7,176 nucleotides of DNA. It comes from an uncultured Rikenella sp. (GTDB taxonomy: Bacteria; Bacteroidota; Bacteroidia; Bacteroidales; Rikenellaceae). Numbering within the stretch: the first letter of the stretch is position 1; every line of letters begins with the position of its first letter. A program made the position numbers and the translations under genes. This document shows positions 1 through 4,509 of the stretch, piece after piece. The stretch is from contig CAJTNK010000098.1 in assembly GCA_910577885.1 (NCBI GenBank), positions 1-7,176 of the forward strand, written 5' to 3'. Below the pieces are notes generated by a model. The model was not told where the DNA came from, did not search any database, and worked only from the letters and a program-made list of their open reading frames with translations.

Positions 1-53
1 GTGGGGCCGCCCGCGGGGATTTCATCTCGATTGTGCTCGCGCACAACGACTGA
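1..53 (+). CDS. Possible 3' end of a gene cut by the window edge
   Basis: Reading from base 3, the + strand encodes GAARGDFISIVLAHND and then a TGA stop at 51-53. The hydrophobic, protein-like composition suggests the true C-terminus of a gene entering from the left. Only sixteen codons are visible, so neither family nor function can be named. The main alternative is a minus-strand gene starting at the ATG at 25-23 (MKSPRAAP...) and leaving the window on the left. Seventeen codons cannot settle this. Confidence 0.35.
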   Translation, partial: GAARGDFISIVLAHND

Positions 54-243
54 AAATCCCTCTTTATGCTGGCGGGCGACCTAAACACCGTCTTCGACTG
101 GCCTCAGGCCGGCCGGGCCCCGCTTACGCCGCGGGGGCGGTGCCTCCCGGCACTCGGTAGGGGCCTTCGGGCGAGAAAAGTCACAAACATTTGCCTCCCT
201 AACTCCTCCTACCCTCTCAATAGCCCCCCTCTCCGGAGTCTCG
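54..243. other. GC-rich, hairpin-dense intergenic stretch, possible structured RNA
   Basis: No credible protein is encoded here. The stretch contains several short perfect hairpins: GGCC-TCA-GGCC (about 100-110), CCCCGC-TTACGCC-GCGGGG (about 118-136), GTGCC-TCCC-GGCAC (about 140-153) and GCC-TTCG-GGC with a stable UUCG loop (about 162-171). A minus-strand -7 element (TACCTTTG) lies immediately to the right at 244-251, so a leftward transcript is the more likely reading. I see no RNase P, tmRNA, SRP or riboswitch core, so it stays unidentified. The pyrimidine-rich segment at about 195-236 reads as a purine-rich 5' end on the minus strand. Confidence 0.35.
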
Positions 244-251
244 CAAAGGTA
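244..251 (-). promoter_or_regulatory. Candidate Bacteroidota -7 element, leftward
   Basis: The minus strand reads TACCTTTG, an exact match to the Bacteroidota TAnnTTTG element. The nearest upstream TTG (276-278) is 24 nt away, longer than the usual 19-21, so the -33 part is poor. If active, it would transcribe the hairpin-rich stretch to its left. Confidence 0.35.
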
Positions 252-338
252 CAAAAATACCGGCCACCTTCCGCGCAACGCACGAAAGAGGACCGGTTTT
301 TTATATGGCCACTGGAGCGGCCTTTTCTCAAGAGCAAA

Positions 339-411
339 AGCGTGTGTTTACTCCGTACTGCCCCCCTCGTCAAAGGGAGGGTAACGAAGCGAAAACGAAA
401 AAGCGCTTAAA
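339..411. repeat. Degenerate relative of the dispersed repeat, at the HU 3' side
   Basis: On the minus strand, directly downstream of the HU stop, the sequence has GCTTTTT, then GCTTCGTTACC, then GGCAGTAC. The same pieces occur in the better-preserved repeats at 2449-2542 and 7057-7176 (GCTTTTT, AGCTTCGTTTACC, GTACTGCC), though not in the same order. A weak hairpin, AAGCG...CGCTT with a 12-nt T-rich loop, lies at the gene end and might help termination. I see no classical terminator for HU. The relation to the repeat family is suggestive only. Confidence 0.3.
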
Positions 412-687
412 TTATTTCCCCACCGCCGCGCTGAGTTCTGCCCCAGCCTTGAACTTCACGACCTTCTTGGCAGCAATCTTGATAGCCGCCCCCGTGCGCG
501 GGTTGCGCCCCGTGCGCGCCGGTTTTTTGGTCACGCTGAACGAGCCGAAGCCCACCAACGCAATCTTATCGCCAGCCTTGAGGGTTTTGCCCGTCACGCC
601 GATGAAAGCTTCGAGAGCCTTTTTAGCCTGAGTTTTGGTCAATCCTGCTTCGGCAGCGATTGCTTCCACGAGTTGAGTTTTATTCAT
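412..687 (-). CDS. hup: HU-family histone-like DNA-binding protein
   Basis: Encodes a 91-residue protein, the normal HU length. HU dimers bind and bend DNA without strong sequence preference and help compact the nucleoid, aiding replication, recombination and transcription control. The N-terminal helices (1-40, starting MNKTQLVEAIA) form the dimer body. The family signature follows at about 46-68 (GFGSFSVTKKPARTGRNPRTG), including the intercalating proline at residue 63 in the RNP turn of the DNA-binding arm. The lysine-rich tail (KVVKFKAGAEL) is typical. I chose the ATG at 687 because family members begin MNKxxL; the ATG at 699 would add an unusual MFTV. It has its own promoter at 733-762. 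The family call is very secure. Which paralogue it is, and whether it is the main HU of the cell, cannot be told from one window. Confidence 0.97.
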   Translation of the reverse strand: MNKTQLVEAIAAEAGLTKTQAKKALEAFIGVTGKTLKAGDKIALVGFGSFSVTKKPARTGRNPRTGAAIKIAAKKVVKFKAGAELSAAVGK

Positions 688-719
688 AACAGTAAACATT
701 TAGAGAGTTCGGATAACTC

Positions 720-776
720 GGTTGTACGAGTGCAAATATAGGCTATAAAATTTAATAACCAAGAGGTTGTACGATT
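720..776. repeat. Paired direct repeat GGTTGTACGA bracketing the HU promoter
   Basis: The 10-mer GGTTGTACGA occurs at 720-729 and 765-774, exactly 45 bp apart. Extended to 12 bp there is one mismatch. One copy covers the predicted HU start site and the other sits just upstream of its -33 element. The right-hand copy is AT-flanked. The left-hand copy is embedded in a small inverted repeat, ACTCG-GTTGTA-CGAGT (716-731). The placement suggests an operator pair for a repressor, possibly HU autoregulation or another regulator, but no protein is identified. Confidence 0.5.
733..762 (-). promoter_or_regulatory. Promoter of the HU gene
   Basis: On the minus strand, TTG (762-760) is followed by a 19-nt AT-rich spacer and TATATTTG (740-733), matching the Bacteroidota consensus TTTG-N19-21-TAnnTTTG. 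The start site should fall near base 727, giving a leader of about 40 nt before the HU ATG. Confidence 0.8.
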
Positions 777-837
777 TTTATGCCAAAAACTTTTTTCTGG
801 CAGCGGGATGGGTTTGTGGGAAAGTTGTGGCGGGAGG

Positions 838-868
838 TTTGGCGATCCGGGAAAAAGCGTTACTTTTG
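838..868 (+). promoter_or_regulatory. Promoter of tRNA-Ser
   Basis: TTTG (838-841), a 19-nt spacer and TACTTTTG (861-868) make a perfect match to the Bacteroidota housekeeping consensus. Transcription should begin about 4-6 nt after 868, that is around 872-874, essentially at the first base of the mature tRNA. Confidence 0.85.
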
Positions 869-873
869 TGCCC

Positions 874-958
874 GGAGAGGTGGCAGAGTGGTTGATTGCG
901 GCGGTCTTGAAAACCGTTGAGCTTCACGGCTCCGGGGGTTCGAATCCCTCCCTCTCCG
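874..958 (+). tRNA. tRNA-Ser (anticodon UGA)
   Basis: An 85-nt class II tRNA. The acceptor stem pairs GGAGAGG (874-880) with CCTCTCC (951-957), followed by discriminator G958, the usual serine discriminator. The anticodon loop CTTGAAA carries TGA, reading UCA and probably other UCN codons. The long variable arm with a GAGC/GCTC stem is diagnostic for serine, and the T arm is GGGGG-TTCGAAT-CCCTC with one G-U pair. CCA is not encoded, since the next bases are CAC. The gene has its own promoter and terminator and forms a single-gene unit, divergent from HU. Confidence 0.97.
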
Positions 959-970
959 CACACCATGAGA

Positions 971-1019
971 GAAGCGCCGGTTTCGTTCTATCTCCGAACG
1001 AAATCGGCGCTTCTTTTTT
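971..1019 (+). terminator. Intrinsic terminator of tRNA-Ser
   Basis: An 18-bp stem pairs 971-988 with 996-1013, with one G-U wobble and a 7-nt loop (TATCTCC), followed by six T (1014-1019). It is an unusually long textbook rho-independent terminator. It starts 12 nt after the tRNA. On the minus strand the hairpin is not followed by T, so it is unlikely to terminate the converging barrel gene efficiently. Confidence 0.93.
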
Positions 1020-1041
1020 CTTCCGCGCCGCTGCCTCAACT

Positions 1042-1788
1042 TCAGAACGTGAAGCCCAGTTTGATCCGGATGGCAGAGGCCCACAATTTTTCTTCATAGG
1101 AAGAATAATCGTAGTATCCGTATGAGTAATATGTTTCTTTATATTGCTGTCCGGAATAGGCTATACCCAGCGTCACGGCCGTTCGATTCGAGGTACGGAA
1201 AGCTACTCCGAGTGTCGGTTCGACCATCGCACCACCTTTGATTCCGCTGGTCAGCGAGACATTGTATCCGACATTGAACGCAAAAAACGGCGAGACGGGT
1301 CTGTTCATAAAATTGGCCCGGAAATGGGCAAACAACGGTAGGGTGACGATATCCGAACCGTTGGTCCAGACGTTGACTCCGATCCCGAACCCCACGCTGA
1401 TATACGGATTGAACCGATAACCGTTTATCACATCCAATTCGAAACGGCCACCGTAACCGTTTATCCCGATCCCATAACCGGCTTCTACCATCCCGTCATA
1501 CCCTTGCGGTTTGGCTTGAAGCGTTCCGGCCGGTCGTTGACTTTGCCATTGAGAACGGGTCTGTTGATCGGTTTCGCGACTTATCTTGCCGATCTCTTCC
1601 ATCTTATAGACGAAGACATTGCCGTCGCGGGTCTCGATCTTGATCGATTCGCCGGGGACCTGTTCGATAATCGTCCCCCGGATAACGGAGCCGTTTTTCA
1701 GATGTATCACATCTTGCAGGCCGGTGTTTTGTGCGAGAATGCTACTCGAAAGGAGCGCGGTGAAGCACAAGAGTAAAAACTTTTTCAT
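1042..1788 (-). CDS. Secreted small outer-membrane beta-barrel-like protein
   Basis: Encodes 248 residues. Residues 1-19 are a clear Sec signal peptide (MKKFLLLCFTALLSSSILA, cleavage before QN). Residues 25-71 form a small hydrophilic module (DVIHLKNGSVIRGTIIEQVP, then IKIETRDGNVFVYKMEEIGKI) of a type common at the start of Bacteroidota surface and periplasmic proteins. A Gln/Ser/Arg-rich linker (72-97) leads to a C-terminal domain (about 98-248) of alternating hydrophobic, glycine- and aromatic-rich strands ending in LGFTF. A terminal phenylalanine is typical of outer-membrane barrels, so a barrel of roughly eight strands in the outer membrane is likely. The substrate or role is unknown. The ATG at 1788 is fixed by the signal peptide. 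No promoter is evident between this ATG and the T-rich tract 54 nt upstream, so it may depend on transcription from the promoter at 2110-2140. A Tyr-rich loop (about 216-231) may be surface exposed. Confidence 0.85.
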   Translation of the reverse strand: MKKFLLLCFTALLSSSILAQNTGLQDVIHLKNGSVIRGTIIEQVPGESIKIETRDGNVFVYKMEEIGKISRETDQQTRSQWQSQRPAGTLQAKPQGYDGMVEAGYGIGINGYGGRFELDVINGYRFNPYISVGFGIGVNVWTNGSDIVTLPLFAHFRANFMNRPVSPFFAFNVGYNVSLTSGIKGGAMVEPTLGVAFRTSNRTAVTLGIAYSGQQYKETYYSYGYYDYSSYEEKLWASAIRIKLGFTF

Positions 1789-1841
1789 GGCTGAAAAGCA
1801 TTTTGCGTCCCTCCGACTCCGCGAAAGACCTGGGTGTGTAG

Positions 1842-2104
1842 AAAAAAGAAAGTGTGGAGTCGATTTCGTTTACCTCTAAGAAGGTTGTGGTAGAACCCAA
1901 GCGAAAATAAACGATGCAATACCCCACACCTGTATAGATATGGGGTAAGAGGGGTGCGCCGAGTGCGCTCCCTGTCCATATACTAAACAAGAAGTGAGTG
2001 TTCGTTCGTCTATCCCTTCGCTTTTGAAAACTACCACATTTTCTTAGAAGGACTATGCGAAAACACTTTCCGTATGTCCGCCGAGAGCCTTCTGAGGCAC
2101 TCAG
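1842..2104 (-). ncRNA. Candidate rod-like structured RNA (6S-like RNA or attenuator leader)
   Basis: Transcribed leftward from a consensus promoter (2110-2140), the predicted RNA of about 260 nt begins with a hairpin (2083-2102: GAG-GCCT...AGGC-CTC, one mismatch per arm). It then forms a long interrupted helix: 1848-1855 with 2063-2070, 1864-1868 with 2058-2062, 1876-1882 with 2041-2047, 1886-1893 with 2031-2038, 1899-1905 with 2017-2023 and 1910-1914 with 2002-2006. A large internal bubble of about 20 nt per side follows. The tip helix pairs 1938-1943 with 1976-1981 and GCGC 1956-1959 with GCGC 1965-1968. The outermost helix is followed directly by U6 (1847-1842), as in an intrinsic terminator. 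A rod with a central bubble resembles 6S RNA architecture; I do not recognise the primary sequence. The alternative is a leader that controls read-through into the barrel gene starting at 1788. No credible protein is encoded. Confidence 0.5.
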
Positions 2105-2109
2105 CACCA

Positions 2110-2140
2110 CAAAGATACGATTATTTTCGCGTACGAACAA
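2110..2140 (-). promoter_or_regulatory. Promoter for the candidate structured RNA or barrel-gene leader
   Basis: On the minus strand, TTG (2140-2138), a 20-nt spacer and TATCTTTG (2117-2110) match the Bacteroidota consensus. Start is expected near 2103-2105, exactly where the first hairpin of the candidate RNA begins. Confidence 0.75.
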
Positions 2141-2154
2141 CCACTCAAGTGATG

Positions 2155-2222
2155 GGAGGGTACTGTTCTTTTTGTGAACAAAAAGAACCAAAAAGACTTC
2201 CGAGCGCATCCCGTTGGGATGC
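2155..2222 (+). repeat. Dispersed palindromic repeat, head GGAGGGTACTG
   Basis: The 11-mer GGAGGGTACTG (2155-2165) runs into a perfect 10-bp hairpin, GTTCTTTTTG-TGAA-CAAAAAGAAC (2165-2188). A second perfect hairpin, GCATCCC-GTT-GGGATGC, lies at 2206-2222. The same head occurs at 7068-7078 and 7140-7150 next to related T-rich palindromes, so this is a member of a repeat family in non-coding DNA. The first hairpin lacks a following T tract, so it is not a normal terminator. Confidence 0.65.
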
Positions 2223-2246
2223 TTTGGCCGTGTCAGCCTGGTGCTT

Positions 2247-2318
2247 TGGGTGGGACTTTCCGGCGTGGCGCGCTGAAGCAGTGATTACATTACGCGCCCG
2301 CCGAGAAAGCCCCACCCA
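2247..2318. repeat. Long imperfect inverted repeat (about 25-bp arms)
   Basis: The left arm 2247-2272 (TGGGTGGG, CTTTC, CGGCG, GGCGCG) is the inverted copy of the right arm 2293-2318 (CGCGCC, CGCCG, GAAAG, CCCACCCA), with one mismatch and two single-base bulges. The loop is the AT-richer 2273-2292. It would make a very stable cruciform or RNA hairpin. No transposase is nearby. A palindromic dispersed repeat or a non-autonomous element is plausible. Confidence 0.65.
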
Positions 2319-2360
2319 CAACCGTGAGGATTGCGGAGCCTAAGGCGTAGCGTATGCTGT

Positions 2361-2545
2361 CTCAAAAGTTTACCTTCGGTTTCCTCCTCGCCGCTCGGCA
2401 ATCTGCAAACTGCGTTTGCATTGACCTCGCCGGCAGCGTCGGTTTTGGTGCCGCTTTTTTCAACCGAGCAGCGTACCGAGCGCAGAGGCCGCTTGCGGGC
2501 TATGCCGAGGTAGCGCGAGGAAAACGAAGTTAAAAAGCGGCAGTT
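2361..2545. repeat. Two opposed copies of a dispersed repeat body with TGCCGCTTTTT arms
   Basis: Bases 2362-2415 on the + strand carry the repeat body (TTTACC, CTTCG, CCTCGC, CTCGGCA, CTGCAAAC). Bases 2449-2542 are bounded by a perfect 11-bp inverted repeat, TGCCGCTTTTT (2449-2459) and AAAAAGCGGCA (2532-2542), and hold a second body on the minus strand (AACTTCGTTTTCCTCGC, CCTCGGCATAGCC). The same 11-bp arms form a tight hairpin at 7149-7172, and the same body lies at 7087-7127. No protein or transposase is apparent. Confidence 0.6.
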
Positions 2546-2662
2546 CCAGCCCGTTGCCAAACACAGTGTATAAAATAGTACGTGTTTTTCGGCACGCGGA
2601 TTGCTGCGCACGAGGCGGTAGAAGAACAGATCATTTTTTTCTCTCCCAAAAACTATCGAACG

Positions 2663-4369
2663 ATGTTTACTGGAACCGAATTAGTCAAATTCTTTCAGGA
2701 AAACGCCGCACTGGCCGTTTTCCTCACCGTCGCCGTCGGATTTTGGATCGGACAGCTGCGCTACAAAAGCTTCTCGCTCGGGACCGTCACCAGCGTACTG
2801 CTGGTGGGCGTGGTCGTCGGACAAATGAAGATCCAGATACCCGAACCGGCCAAGACACTCTTTTTTCTCATGTTTCTCTTTGCCGTCGGGTATGCCGTCG
2901 GACCGCAGTTCTTCCGGGGGCTCAAACGGGACGGATTGCCGCAGGTGGCTTTTGCCGTGGTCGTCTGCCTGCTGTGCCTCGGGTCGGTGTGGCTCTGCTC
3001 GGTGGTGATGGGCTACGACGCCTCGCAGGCCGCCGGGCTCATGGCCGGCTCGCAGACTATGTCGGCCGTGCTGGGCGTGGCTACCGACACCATCGGACAG
3101 ATGCCCGACCTCAAGGGGCTCGACCTGAGTACCATGCCGGTGGTCTATGCCGTGACCTATATTTACGGGACGGCCGGTTCGGCCTGGCTATTGGGTACGC
3201 TGGGTCCCCGGCTGCTGGGGGGCGTCGGCAAGGTGAAAGCCGCCGCCAAGGAGCTGGAAGCCCGCATGGGGCAGGACGTCAGCCTGCAACCCGGTTTCAA
3301 CCCCGCCGTGCGGGAGATCGTTTTCCGAGCTTTCAGTGCCGACAACGAATGGTTCACGCCGGGTCGCACGGTGCGTGAGTTCGAGGAGCTGATGCGTCGT
3401 CAGGGCAAACGGATCTTCGTGGAACGGCTCCGGCAGCAGGGGACGATTCGCGACCCGCAGTCCCGGACGATGATTTTCCGGGGCGACGAGCTGGTGGTGA
3501 GCGGCCGTCGGGAGTTCGTGATCGAGGAAGAGGAGTGGATCGGTCGCGAGATCGAGGACTCCGAGCTGGTGAACTTCTCGGTCGAGACGCTGGCCGTGGT
3601 GGCGGCCGGTGGGCGCGAGGCCACCCGGCAGTCGATCGGCGATCTGTTGCGGGCCGACTTCATGCACGGCGTCATGATTCGCAGCATCACGCGTGCCGGG
3701 GCTCGTATCCCGGTCCGCAGCGAGGTGCGGCTCGACGGCGGCGACCGTCTGGAGCTCGTGGGGCTGCGGCAGGACGTCGAACGGGCCGCCGCCCGCATCG
3801 GATTCGCCGACCGGCCCACGCCCCGAACCGGCATGACCCTCGTGGGGCTCGGGATCCTCCTCGGCGGGCTGCTCTTCGGCTGGATGCTGGTGGCGCGCGT
3901 GGGGACCATTCCGCTGAGTCTCACCGTCAGCGGCGGGGTGCTGATCGCCGGACTGGTGTGCGGCTGGCTCCGCGCCCGACGGCCCAACCTGGGGGGCATT
4001 CCCGAACCGGCCCTCTGGTTCATGAACAACGTCGGACTGAACGTCTTTATCGCCATTGTCGGCATCTCGACCGGGCCCACCTTCATCCAGGGGTTCCAGG
4101 CCATGGGGTGGAGCCTGTTTCTGGTCGGGGCCGTGGCGACCTCCCTTCCGCTGATCGGCGGCATCTTCATCGGGAAGTACCTCTTCCGCTTCAACGACGC
4201 CCTGACGCTGGGCTGCTGTTCGGGCGCCCGGACCACTACGGCGGCCCTCGGCGCGGTCGAAGAGACCCTCGACAGCTCGGCTCCCGCCATGGGATACACC
4301 ATTACGTATGCGATCGGCAACACGCTGCTCATTATCTGGGGCGTGGTGATCGTCCTGTTGGTCGGGTAG
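2663..4369 (+). CDS. AspT/YidE-family (aspartate:alanine exchanger family) membrane transporter
   Basis: Encodes 568 residues, the usual length for this family of inner-membrane exchangers. Characterised AspT swaps aspartate for alanine; the substrate here is not known. The layout is diagnostic. An N-terminal membrane half lies at about 12-185, with helices near 13-31, 41-58, 66-84, 95-117 and 160-185. Two cytoplasmic RCK_C/TrkA-C-type domains follow at about 212-290 and 300-378. A C-terminal membrane half spans about 390-568. The halves are an internal duplication: AGSQTMSAVLG (128-138) corresponds to CCSGARTTTAALG (518-530), and the two 'IPEPA' segments (59-63 and 446-450) lie in equivalent places. 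I chose the ATG at 2663 because it gives a normal N-terminus (MFTGTELVKF); an in-frame GTG at 2582 adds 27 atypical residues. No clear promoter is seen; repeats fill the upstream DNA. The RCK-type domains usually sense ligands or gate transport. Family is secure, substrate unknown. Confidence 0.93.
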   Translation: MFTGTELVKFFQENAALAVFLTVAVGFWIGQLRYKSFSLGTVTSVLLVGVVVGQMKIQIPEPAKTLFFLMFLFAVGYAVGPQFFRGLKRDGLPQVAFAVVVCLLCLGSVWLCSVVMGYDASQAAGLMAGSQTMSAVLGVATDTIGQMPDLKGLDLSTMPVVYAVTYIYGTAGSAWLLGTLGPRLLGGVGKVKAAAKELEARMGQDVSLQPGFNPAVREIVFRAFSADNEWFTPGRTVREFEELMRRQGKRIFVERLRQQGTIRDPQSRTMIFRGDELVVSGRREFVIEEEEWIGREIEDSELVNFSVETLAVVAAGGREATRQSIGDLLRADFMHGVMIRSITRAGARIPVRSEVRLDGGDRLELVGLRQDVERAAARIGFADRPTPRTGMTLVGLGILLGGLLFGWMLVARVGTIPLSLTVSGGVLIAGLVCGWLRARRPNLGGIPEPALWFMNNVGLNVFIAIVGISTGPTFIQGFQAMGWSLFLVGAVATSLPLIGGIFIGKYLFRFNDALTLGCCSGARTTTAALGAVEETLDSSAPAMGYTITYAIGNTLLIIWGVVIVLLVG

Positions 4370-4409
4370 GAATCGTCGGACGATTGCCGGAAAAAGCCGG
4401 GATTATTGT

Positions 4410-4417
4410 TAATTTTG
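4410..4417 (+). promoter_or_regulatory. -7 element of the TolC-HlyD operon
   Basis: TAATTTTG matches TAnnTTTG exactly. The closest upstream TTG (4384-4386) is 23 nt away, a little longer than the usual 19-21, so the -33 part is weaker. Start is expected near 4422, leaving a leader of about 90 nt before the first gene. Confidence 0.55.
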
Positions 4418-4431
4418 CCCCGTAAAGAAAT

Positions 4432-4468
4432 GCCCGCCGCCGCTCCCTTCTCGGGGAACGGCGGGCGG
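4432..4468 (+). promoter_or_regulatory. Strong GC hairpin in the efflux operon leader
   Basis: GCCCGCCG (4432-4439) pairs perfectly with CGGCGGGC (4459-4466), and an inner TCCC...GGGA helix extends it. It has no T tract on the + strand, so it is not a terminator for the upstream transporter. It lies between the predicted transcription start and the ATG at 4510. It could stabilise the mRNA 5' end or act as a regulatory structure. An ATG at 4430 opens a 33-codon frame through the hairpin that ends at 4531, past the start of the channel gene. Confidence 0.5.
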
Positions 4469-4509
4469 AAGACCCTCCCAAAACGAATAGAGAGTACATA
4501 TCCCATACG

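Noticed and set aside
60..150. Cobalamin-type riboswitch on the minus strand, suggested by GTCGAAGAC and CCCGCGGC pieces
   Set aside because: The conserved B12 box and the core AAxTCC and CCCGC spacing are not present, and no minus-strand gene is established downstream.
81..278. 65-codon leftward frame in the hairpin-rich region
   Set aside because: Arg/Pro-rich translation of GC hairpins with no family resemblance.
1742..2209. 155-codon leftward open frame covering the candidate RNA
   Set aside because: Low-complexity, protein-unlike composition, overlaps the barrel signal peptide out of frame, and begins upstream of the mapped promoter motif; the base-pairing explains the sequence better.
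2155..2545. CRISPR array or insertion sequence
   Set aside because: Repeats are palindromic, irregularly spaced and of mixed types, and no transposase or Cas protein is encoded.
2582..2662. In-frame GTG extension of the exchanger
   Set aside because: Adds 27 residues unlike the family N-terminus; the ATG at 2663 gives the expected start a few residues before the first membrane helix.
3400..4506. Long leftward open frame opposite the exchanger gene
   Set aside because: Ser/Arg/Pro-rich antisense shadow caused by high GC; the + strand frame has full family architecture.
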